From Daphnia carinata (lineage: Eukaryota; Arthropoda; Branchiopoda; Diplostraca; Daphniidae): DNA of 64,000 nucleotides. Positions 25,484 to 35,943 of the stretch are shown here, one piece after another (position 1 is the first letter of the stretch; every line of letters starts with the position of its first letter). Location of the stretch: assembly GCF_022539665.2 (NCBI RefSeq), contig NC_081335.1, positions 2,790,001-2,854,000 of the forward strand, in the 5' to 3' direction. The notes beneath the pieces are model-generated. The model did no database searches, had not been told where the DNA came from, and worked only from the letters and a program-made list of their open reading frames with translations. The position numbers and the translations under genes are program-made.

Positions 25484-28400
25484 CTAAGATCTTTTGTAGG
25501 GCTTCTCAGTCCTTTCTTGCCACGGGAGGAGACTCACACGTGGAATCGAGGACGAGTCACAATCCACGATTTTATTTCTAAAACGAATAATTTTTTTAGT
25601 TGTTTTTGTACGGGATGCTAAAATGCCAATACTTACACGATGGATTCTAATCTGAAGACCAATGGCTGCGTGTACAGAACGAAGCTGTTGTCGCAGATGA
25701 GACGTGCAAAACTGATTTTCCTGATTTCATTCAGTTGTTCTGCAGTATTAAAAAATTAATTAATTTGAACGTTGATAAAGTTAAATACTCTTAATATATA
25801 CCTTCAGTAAAGGAGCCTGGCTGCGCTCCAAGATCGTAGAAGAAGCGATCACCACGTTTTAGCCTAAGGAATTGGTCGGCTACGATGCACTGGAACGTAG
25901 GGCCTAACAACGCACCTTCAGCTTTATCCTCTGATACTCCACCGATGTACAGGTCGATATCGTCCACTGAGTCGTACAACAACTCAAAGCGTTCAACGAT
26001 CTAGAAAACAACGACGTATTTGTAACGATTTTTTTGTTTCAATTTTAGGTTGATGTTCCTACCGCAGGAGATATTAAATCGAGAAGATCATTGAAATTCT
26101 TCGCTCGGGGTAGCCCACATATCGTACGAAAAGCATTATAGCCAGGTATACCTTAATAAAAACAACTATTTAAATGAAAATAATTTTCTGTTTAACGTAT
26201 TACCATGATCGCGTCCTCTTTGAAGATTAAGAGACACCAAGTCCAAACCGAAGCCTTTGCCTTCTTCTTCGAACAAGTGGTGCGTAATCTTCAACATGAT
26301 GACAAAGTCGTTAATAACACCCAAACAGGTAAGACATGTAGCATTTAATGACAATAACCTCTTTGCTGAAGTAATTATCGAAATCCTGTCCTGGTTGTGT
26401 AGCCAAACCTGTCAAAAATTGATCCAGATTTCCGGGTTTGTAGACTTCTTGTACTTTTGAAAAGTGTTGACGTAATAAAATGTGTTTTTCTTTCTTTCTC
26501 CGACGATTGAATAGGCTAGTAACAAAAAAAAAAATTCAAACCATTAACAATATCTTCTTTATTTTTAAAAGATGGAACCTTACTCTTGCTTTCCTTGGAT
26601 GAGGGTATGGCCAAATCGGAAAGCAGCTGATGCAAATTCGTTCAAGACGCCCGGATTCAGGTTTTTATAGTACTCTTCGCTAAACCCGTGTTGCAGTGGC
26701 AATAGACCTAGCTCTTGCATTTTCATCCGGCCAATGACAATAGGTAGCCACTCGTTATAAGTGATGTGCTGCATTTGAGCAATCAGTATGCGTCTGGATT
26801 CCTGAAAGAGCCTTTCATCATCCCACGATGGATTCAAATACGCCAGTTCAGCAGCAAGTCTGTTGTGTTCACGCAGAAAGACGGTGTGGGTCACAGCCAA
26901 ATTAGGACTCTGATTCGATCGTGAATCCCCTATTCGGTAAAGTTGATTTAATATTATAATTATCGTTCCCCTAAAATAATGCTCACCTGCTCTAAAGCAT
27001 CTAACATCATCAGGTGGGTCCAAACCAGACACGTCTTTGGATAACGTACAGTTCATGTCTGCCGAATCGTCCGGTGGTAACAAATCTAAGTCTTGATGAC
27101 CTTTCTGCGGAGCTGATTTCAATGTGCCGTTTTGGAACGTTCGCACCGCAGCGGACTGTTTCTCATCCGAACCGTAAACATTGGATTGATCTAAAAAGTG
27201 TGTGTTTCCGTTCATCTAGAAAATAGAATAATCATTTAAATTGGCGTGGGTTCTTACAGGAGTAATGATTCCGGTCAATTTTACCTGTTCACCGTGACCA
27301 AGCCTGCAATCCGATCTGGGTGCTACAATGGAACGGACGAAGCTCATGCAATGCTGGCTAAATTTGGAGTAAAATGGGTCATCTTCTGGGATTTCAATCG
27401 GTAAACATACAGGATGTTTTAGCTCCGTGTCGTGTAATAATTTTCCTTCTTCTGTGCAGCACTGGATGCTCATCGAATTATCTAAAGAAAAAAATGTTGG
27501 TATACTTTAAACAGTTTTCCGTTCTCCTGAAAATGAAATACTCATGCGGAAAAATGAGGTGAATGCCAAATCGTGTGCAAGAAATTGTCCGTATTGCATA
27601 ACCCAAGTGGTTTCAGCTTCACTGGGAGTGTTTTTATCCAAAACCACAGAAATAGATACCAAACGGGGACTGCAATAGAGGTAAGGAACGTAATCAATAG
27701 TATTAATTACCAAAATTTGTAACGGTATTTTGGCTCTGTAGAAGTCTTTAATTTTGATGAACCCGGAAGTGATAATTCTGTGCGGTTTTGAATAGTTTAC
27801 CTAGGAAGTTCGCTACCGTTCTGAGCGCGTCGCGGCAGCCACACACCTTTTCAATTAATTTGTTTTTATTTTAATATATTGACTTCTTGCTATTAAATTT
27901 TGGATTTTCCACAGAGTCTTTACCATCCGCGTAAGCTGGAACTAAGATGCGTTGATATTGGGTCTGTGACTTGCCCCAGGATGTGTGTTTAATGTTGTTA
28001 CACGATCCATCCAGCGTGCGGAAAGGAGAACTGATGGTTTTCTCGTCACAGATCGCTTCAGGGTAACACGTATCTGATAATATCGTATCTTTTAAATGGA
28101 ATTGTGTTAGTCCAAAGCCAGCCTCGTCTGGAGTTAATTGAAATCTATGAAATTCAAATTCAATTATTTTTTACAATAATTCACTTGAAATATTATTACC
28201 TTTTCCCGAGTTCTCTAGTGGTTTCTATGCTGGTCAAAGCACCACGACAAAACTCTTGTGATTCGGATGGTGATTGGAAGAACAGCGAATGCGTATACTG
28301 GGAAGATTTAGGTCGCACCGTGATTTTGCTAGCAGTGAGGTGTTTCTCCATCTCATCCATTAACCTTAACTGGAATCTACCTGCGTGAGCAGCTGCATTC

Positions 28401-29168
28401 ACTGAGTAAATATCTATACACTGATGCTCGCACTTAACGTTTTTCTTGGTTTTCTTGATAGGTTCGCCATTACCTGTAGAAGACAAGATATCGTAGCAAT
28501 AACACAAATGCCGAAAGAATTTACGCACCATTGTAAGGAAGATCAGGACAGCAGATGCCTGGATCTCCATCCTCCATAGTGCAAGCAGATCCTGGGGTAC
28601 TAAGAGCCACTTCGTACCATACCGAGCAATCTATGGCTGGACGACATTGTGAATGATACCCTCCGACTTTCGGACAATAGTAAGAATATTTTCCACCGTA
28701 TTTGTTTGGACTTTCAGGAGAAGCTACTCCATTAGATAACCCTAATTTGTAAGAACCCTTTGATGATGTATATTCCGAATAATAAGAGTTTCCGATAGGT
28801 TCAAGGAAAGGTGTTGTCGAATAAACCGGTACGGGAGCTTCAGTGCCTTCCGGTGCCTGAGTGGACTTTTGCTGGACGTCAGGAGTGTTTGAATGGACAC
28901 TGGATTTGGCTGGCTCGTATCCTGTTTGGTATTGCGGATTGAACGGCAGTTCGAACTCAAAGCCCAGCCCAGAAGGATCGTATTTAACTATGCTCTCCTC
29001 GAACCCTGGGAAATCCACATGGCTTGGATTCCGGTTTAACAGTGCTGGTCGGCGGATGGAATATTGACGTCTAATTTTCTTACTGGGCCCTTTCGGCCTT
29101 TCAGCACCGTTGGCGAACACTGTATGCAGTAAAACCAACACGACAACCCCAACTGTCCAACGCGCCAT
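25484..29168 (-). CDS. P6: extended clip-domain haem peroxidase with altered haem-linking site
   Basis: Complete 14-exon gene, 935 residues: 28529-29168, 28200-28473, 27924-28144, 27801-27846, 27542-27669, 27285-27481, 26987-27215, 26584-26929, 26359-26515, 26204-26288, 26063-26151, 25802-26000, 25637-25739, 25484-25577. The start chosen is the ATG before MARWTVGVVVLVLL, a clean signal peptide; an upstream in-frame ATG would bury it. A long extension (about residues 23-185) holds RRQYSIRRP and a YDPSGLGFE motif shared with P7, then a Pro/Ser/Tyr-rich stretch and the six-cysteine clip-like domain. The distal site reads LAHD, not LDHD: Asp is replaced by Ala425, while the distal His426 and calcium-ligand Asp427 remain. 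The second haem-linking position is Gln. REHNRLA and FRFGHT are present. The distal-His intron of P1-P5 is absent. Confidence 0.95.
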
Positions 29169-29400
29169 CTTCAATTCTAGTACGTATGGAAAAAGAGCAA
29201 AAAGTAATACGATAGTTAGGACAAAGTACTTTAATCTTTGCTGGTGTGTAAACAATTTTCATTGAAACGCTAATTTCACTTCTACACTGATTTTTTTTGG
29301 ATGCTGTCATTATAGAGAAACAGTATTTAAATCCCCTACTGACCTAACTGAGGACTTAGAATGCTGTTGGTCAACCTATCGAGCGAACCTCTTGATGTTA

Positions 29401-29460
29401 CAGTTTTCACGACGCCTGATCAAGTGAGCCCTGCCGTGGTCCCGCTTCCTTGTATTTATA
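29401..29460 (-). promoter_or_regulatory. P6 core promoter
   Basis: TATAAATA at 29453-29460 (minus strand) followed by CTCACTTGATCAGGCGTCG at about 29407-29428. This is near-identical to the P7 block and related to the P1-P4 block. A leader intron probably ends just upstream of the ATG at 29168 (TAG before AATTGAAG). Confidence 0.55.
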
Positions 29461-30822
29461 TACAGTCACACGGGAAAGTTTTCCCCCGAATGCGAGGTTT
29501 GACTAATATGCCGTTTTCAGTATCTTCTAACAATGTCAAAGCCAGCCTTAAAAGAACAGCTCCCTGTTTTCCCTTATTCTTTTGTTTATTCAGCACGTCT
29601 CGCAAAAATGAAAACATTACTGAGAAGAAGCTATTCACAGTGCGGAATCGTGCTTAGTCATTGCAGGATTCAAATCATGCCGCCGAACTTTCGCATTGGA
29701 CTTTGCAATCGACGATCAAACGACCATCAACTAATTGAAGAATAATCTACACGAAATGAGAAAATTGACTACGATGACATCGTACGGAATTCAGGTAACC
29801 CTGCTACGCCATTAAGGCAATTAACCTTAAACTGAAATAAGTTCTACAAGAAAAAAAAGTTCGGAATATCGGGAATTATTGGTAATTAGGTTTATATGTA
29901 TTACTTAACACCAAGAACGGTTCGTCTTCATTCCCAGACTCTCTACAGGGAAGAAGTTTAGATACGGTAAATTTCTGTCGATGAAAGTTTAGGAAAATTG
30001 TAAAACGGGGGAGGCCTAAGTCGTAAAACAGAGTTGTACTAACGAATTTTCCAACAACTGTTTCTATTTTAACTGTAAAAAACTTGATGCTAATTTGGCA
30101 AATTTTTTCCCGTGTCTCGGTTAAGGAAATTGAAAAAACGTTCACCACAATTTGTATCAACTTACTTCAACAAAAAATTCTCTAAGAACTAGGTTAACAG
30201 TCTTGGAATATAGAACTAAAAAATCACTGTACAATACAACCTAATTTCTTTTGTCCTCTTAGTAGCCAAACGATCTGCACACTTGGTAACCGAGTCTTGT
30301 AACGTGGAAGATTCTGCTACTCAACTGCCCTATATTGCTCAATTTAGCCAAGGTATTTTCATCTTTCCCTAGCGATTGTTTGACTGTCTGTACGTTCAAA
30401 ATTAGATTGTTACTCATAAAACGAAGAAATTCAGCCACTTTCTATGCTATAGAAATCAGTTTTTAATGGTGTCCAGGCCATTTTATTTGCTTTTTATTGT
30501 GTTTAGCAAGTGCTCTTTTAAGAATTCGCCTTCTCTATTCCGCTCTTCATCCTACACATCACTTAGTACACCAAATCTTGATTGCAATAATTTTCTAATA
30601 GTTTTTTTTATTTACAATTAGACTTTAGGTTTTTTAGTTCTGAGCGAGTGGCTTCGGAAATTTCCAAGTAGTTCCTGATCAGGCTGATAAATTCACTATT
30701 GCATCATGATTAATTCAGGGTAAGTACCTTTTTATTAGTTAGAATTATACATTTGAATACGATAATTAGAAAAGTAAGATGCACTCTTTGCTCAATAAAA
30801 ACTCTTTCTTAGAATATTAAAT
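29461..30822. other. intergenic P6-P7
   Basis: AT-rich spacer between the P6 promoter and the P7 stop codon. Open frames here are short, use no recognisable motif, and show no phase-compatible splice partners. Nothing else is supported. Confidence 0.5.
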
Positions 30823-33800
30823 TTAAATTTTTTTGTATGGAGTATCATAAGGTCTTGTGTAAGATTTCTCGTAACCCTCTTGCCATGGGTGTAGATTAAC
30901 ACGGGGAATGGCCAAAGAATCACAGTCCACAATTCGATTCCTGTGTGAGATCAATAAGTTAACCTTCCTCAAAAATTATACAAAATCTAATCAATAGTTA
31001 CGTGGCAGATTCCAATTTGAATACAAGCGGTTGAGTGTCACTAACGTGACTGTTGTCGCAAATCAAACGAGCAAAACTAGTTTGCCGAATTTCGTACAGT
31101 TGTTCTGCATTTTTATGATAATTTCAATGAGCATTCCAAACTATTTTAAATTTTGTTCTATACCTTCAGTGAACGAGCCGGGCTGTCCCCCAAGATCATA
31201 GAAGAAACGATCTGCTTTCTTGAGCCTCAAAAACTGATCAGCTACTATGCACTGGAAAGTAGGGCCCAGCAAAGCTCCTTCGACCTTTCTTTCAGACACT
31301 CCTCCGATGAACAGGTCAATATCATCAACAGAGTCGTAGAGAAGCTCGAAGCGCTCAAGAATCTGGTGAGTAAATTATAATTATTTCTATATGCCTGTAA
31401 TAGTAAATTGCAATTACGTACAGCTGGAGAAATCACATCAAGCAAATCGCGGAAATGCTGCGCACGGGGAAGACCGCAAAGATCACGGTAATCATTGTAG
31501 CCAGGGAGACCTAAGAAAAAGAATCCATTCCATTCATATTAAAAATATGATCTATGCATAATTTGTTTATTGGTTGGAAATAGAATTTTGTACCGTGATC
31601 ACGGCCGCGTTGAAGGTTGAGAGCCACCAGATCCATACCGAAGCCCTTTCCGTGTTCTTCAAACAGGTGGTTAGTAATCTATAAGGTATAAAAAGGATAA
31701 ATTGTGAATTGCTTTGTTGAAGTTTTTAATGAACAAGATACCTCCTCGGTGAAGTAATTGTCAAAATCTTGTCCTGGTTGAGTAGCCAAGCCAATCAAAA
31801 ATTTGTCAAGGTTGCCTGGCGTGTATACCACCTGTGATTTGAAAAAATGTTCACGTAACAGAATATGCGCCTCCTTTTTCCTTCTGTGATTGATTAGACT
31901 GAAAAAAAAATTTGAAACCATCAGCCAAAGGTAATTTAAATAATTCTTTAACATTTAAGATTGAATTGTAAACTTACTCTTGTTTTCCTTGAATAAGGGT
32001 GTGACCGAAACGGAAAGCGGCTGCAGCAAATTCGTTCAGAATTGTTGGATTGATACTGTCATCGTAATCATCGCTGAAACCATGTTGCAATGGCAACAGA
32101 CCAAGCTCCTGCATCTTCGGCACACCGATCACGATGGGCAGCCATTCATTGTAAGTGATGTGCTGCATTTGGGCAATCAAAATGCGTCTAGCCTCCTGAT
32201 AGAGTCGTTCGTCATCCCAAAACGGATTAAGATAGGCAAGTTCTCTCGCAAGTCTGTTATGTTCTCGCATGAAAACAGTGTGCGTCACAGCCAAATTTGG
32301 ATGTTCATTCGATCGTGCATCACCTGTGAGAATTTGGTTAGTTAAAAATTGGTAAAACAATTATTCGGCATTCTTACCTGCTTTGAAGCACTTGATGTGT
32401 TTCGGTGCTTCTATACCAGAAACCGATTTGGGTAAGGTGCAATTCATTTCGGGATCGTTGTCGGGTGGAAGTAAATCTAATTCGTGATGGCCCTTTTGAG
32501 GAGTTACTTTTAAAGCTCCGTTCTCAAATGTCCGCAATGCAGCAGCCTCCGTATCATCCGATCCGTACACGTTGGACTGGTCCAAAAAGTGGGTCAACTG
32601 ATTCATCTATAAATATAAAGGTTTTCGTTTCAACTCCTATCTTAAAACACTAAAACAAACACAAAGTAGGTTGGATACGTCGTAACAGTCACAACTGTTG
32701 ACAAAAAAAAGAATTTAAACCCATTCACACTTGATAATTTGAACTTAGAAAATATGTAGGGCAATTGCCCATAAGGGGATACTTCTCCAAAACGCTAACA
32801 CATGTTTTCGCAATTTGTTAAATTAAGGGTAACATATGGTGTTGACAACTATTGGAGTAACGGCGATTTTTACGACTCACCTGTTCTCCGTAGCCCAAAC
32901 TGCAGTCGAATCTGGGTGCTGGAGTGGAACGAACAAAACTCATGCAACGTTGACCAAATTTGGAGAAAAATGGATCGTCGCTTGGGATCTCAATGGCAAA
33001 GCATTCCGGATGCAAGAACTCTGTATTGTTCAATAATTTTCCTTCATCTGTGCAGCACTGGATTCCCATGCCGTTGGCGTCTGAGCAAAGCAAAGTCAGT
33101 GTTTATTTTTAAATATTTTAAGAAGTAATTGCTGTTAATAATTCTTAATTATACTCATGCGGAAGACGGGCGTTGAAGTTAAATCGTGGTCCACGAATTG
33201 GCCGTATTGCATGACCCATGTGGTATCCGTCTCGTGAGGGGCATCAACATCCAAAACCACAGAAATGGACACCAGGCGGGGACTGTGTAAATTATAAAGG
33301 TAAAATAAATTATGCGACTACCTGAATTAAATTTTACGGTTCGCTGGACAGTAATGGAACGACTGGTAACAACTGTAATCTACTGTGTTCCGCTATAAAA
33401 AATGGTATGTAATTAATTTTCGGCGTTACCTGGGAAGTTCACCGCCGTTTTTGGCACGTCTTGGCAGCCACACACCTGACAATAATAATTGTTTTATTAT
33501 TATTTTTTTGAGGGGGTTTACGCCCTATATATTTGTAGCGTTTAAACAGGTGTTACCGTCAGCGTAAGCTGGCACGAGAGCGCGTTGAAACTGCGTGCGA
33601 GATTTACCCCAGGAGGAGCGTTTAATGTTGTTGCATGTACCGTCCAACGTCCGAAATGGAGAACGGATAGTTTTTTGATCGCATGTGGTGTCTGGTGGGC
33701 AGGTGTCTGACAAAATTGTATCCCGAAGATTGAAGTGGGTCAATCCAAATCCAGCCTCATCTGGAGTCAATTCAAACCTGGAGGGTGAAACACAGGTGCA

Positions 33801-34892
33801 GGTCGTCATGATGCATTTTCCAGTTTTAGGTCACGATAAGACAGGTAATATCTACCTTTTGCCAAGTTCAATGACAGTTTCAACACCAGTGAGGGCTCCC
33901 CGACTGAGTTGGCGAGATGCAGATGTTGTTTGGAAGAAAAGCAAATGCGTGGACTGCGACGAGCTTGGCCTGACGGTGATGCTATTGGCACGCAAGAGCT
34001 TTTCCGTCTCGTCCATCAATCTCATCTGAAATCGACCAGCATGGGCGGCTGCGTTCACAGAATAGAGATCTATACATTTTTTCTCCACCTTTACGATTTT
34101 CTTGGCCTGTTTGAACGGTACTCCGTCACGACCTATACAGGAAACACGCGAGATAGGTACATATGTTTTACTTTCTCTGTTTTCTTTCTAAGAAAAAATG
34201 AAAATTTGCATACCATTGTAGGGAAGATCAGGGCAACAAATTCCTGGATATCCATCAGGAAGTTTGCAAGATGTACCCGCAGTAGAAGATACTATGTCGT
34301 ACCAAACAGCGCAATCTTTAGCTGGCCGGCATTCCGATTCGTAACCTCCAACTTTCGGACAATAGTGCGGATATTTGTCCTCGTACTTGCTTGGATTTTC
34401 GGGATATGGAGCCGCTCCTGTTTTGTATGGTGTCTCGGGTTTGTAAGATGGTTTATCCTCAATGTAGTCAGGATAATAAGGAGATTTGTCAGCTTCACGG
34501 TAAGGCAATCTATGAGGGACTCCCGGTTTTAGCGACTCAGGTCTATGCGATACGTGATAGGCTGCTTTTGGCTGGACAAGAGGAGTTGGTTTGTTTGAAA
34601 TGGGTGACTTTTTTGGCTCGTAGTCTGGCTGAAAATGGTAGTGAAAATCTTCTGGTTTCGGAATTTCGAAACCAAGTCCGGAAGGGTCATATTCAACAGG
34701 ATCTTTCTTGAAGAAATCCAGCGGAGGGCTGGGATTTCGGCTCAACGAGGGAGGTCTGCGGAAATGATATTGACGTTCGGTACGGACACCTTCTTTACTA
34801 GCTTCTGTCTTTAATTCCTCAGTTTTATTGGCAACCACAGTGAGCAGCAGGCCCATCAGGAAAGCTCCAGCAATCACGCACCGTGAAAACAT
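30823..34892 (-). CDS. P7: extended clip-domain haem peroxidase
   Basis: Complete 14-exon gene, 958 residues: 34214-34892, 33856-34132, 33557-33777, 33430-33475, 33155-33282, 32881-33080, 32378-32606, 31978-32323, 31742-31898, 31594-31678, 31423-31511, 31164-31362, 31002-31104, 30823-30940. Start at [21 protein letters not shown], a signal peptide. The extension (about 25-200) carries [20 protein letters not shown] and many Pro/Tyr/Lys repeats (SPYYPDY, KPSYKPE, APYPENP), followed by the six-cysteine clip-like domain and [16 protein letters not shown] pro-region. The peroxidase domain has distal DHD (Asp439, His440, no intron there), GDARSNE with both catalytic Arg and the Glu that links haem in mammalian enzymes, REHNRLA, and FRFGHT. 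It is the only array member with both haem-linking residues, so it may be closest to the ancestral enzyme. Confidence 0.95.
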
Positions 34893-35114
34893 CTTCAATC
34901 TAGAAATTGTGACGGAAGTGGTTTCAATTGTTCGGATCATTTCAAAGGATTGAAAAGAGAAATGACTGATTCAATTCAGCTTTGATTATTGGCCCTGAAC
35001 ATGTGTGGCATCGGGTTTGAGGAGCTGCACAATAACTACTAACGGGGGTAGCATCTGAGAGTTGGATCGAATTTCACCGGGGAGAATATTGACTAATAAC
35101 CTAAATAACCACAG

Positions 35115-35666
35115 GCCCAACTCAAAGCCGTCACGCAGGAGGTACGCACAAAAATAAAAGTCAAGTGCCTCTAATATAATACTGCTGTGTTTTCAGTTAC
35201 GGTTGGTAGATGACAAGTGCCGTAGACAACAGAGAAAGCTGACGTCGCATTTGAAGTGGTCCGAAAAAAATGGTCAAGTACATCGCAACGTGATCATAGA
35301 GGTATTCATTTAATAGCATTAAATTTAAGTATTTAATCTATTCGACGCCGTGGCTGAAATAATGTCATCACGTACCAATCGTAAACAGTCAAGCGGGAAT
35401 CAATTGGTTAGAACATTACAGAAAACAACAGTCATTTCGAATGAAAGTTCCATTCAACCGATACGCCATTTGGAAGGTAACTTTCATGGCCAATTGAAAC
35501 GCTTGGTTGTGTTTCAATTCAAAATATTGATAATGTCGTAACGCACAAAGAAAGTCAAATAACAAGTAAAATGAAACCAACAAATGGCGTGTCAGCGATC
35601 AAAGGAATTTCAAATTACTGCATAAAGGCATTTGATACACGCGCAGTGCGATTTCGTCAGAGATAA
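35115..35666 (+). CDS. possible plus-strand multi-exon gene fragment
   Basis: Four potential exons join without a stop: 35115-35141, 35197-35301, 35389-35476 and 35596-35666, ending at TAA. They read AQLKAVTQE, LRLVDDKCRRQQRKLTSH and onward (35 residues, charged and helix-prone), a 29-codon exon containing NQLVRTLQKTTVI, and a short basic tail ending VRFRQR. Introns would be 55-119 bases with GT-AG borders and matching phases, as in real genes nearby. I found no start codon or upstream exon and recognise no family, so this may be a chance chain or a decayed gene. It lies between the P7 promoter and the P7 ATG on the opposite strand. Confidence 0.22.
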
Positions 35667-35880
35667 TGATTACTTTCGCACTTTCACTTGCGAAGATCTA
35701 GACAATCAGCCCAGCACGACTAGGGTCGATTATCGTGATGGCCAAATAAAGCCCAAAGTGAACGAAATCCTACCTGTGAATGAAGCTTGCTGTGTAGACG
35801 GTGCTTTGGAAAGGTACGTTTCAATGTTTCGCCCGCTGTTTGCAAACGACTGTAAGAGCAGCACTGCGTGATGTGTTCCA

Positions 35881-35943
35881 GTTTCCACGACGTCTGACCA
35901 AGTGAGCTCTGTCGTGAGAATGCTTCGCTCTTTTGTATTTATA
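35881..35943 (-). promoter_or_regulatory. P7 core promoter
   Basis: TATAAATA at 35936-35943 (minus strand) and GCTCACTTGGTCAGACGTCG ending near 35890, almost the same as upstream of P6. It lies about 1 kb upstream of the P7 ATG. A leader intron of roughly 0.9 kb is inferred, ending at the TAG just before ATTGAAG at 34,900. Confidence 0.5.

Noticed and set aside
28893-29255. Longer N-termini for P6 (ATG at 29255) and P7 (upstream frame to 34940)
   Set aside because: The internal ATGs at 29168 and 34892 each begin a clean signal peptide, and acceptor-like sites lie just upstream of them. The longer forms would bury the signal.
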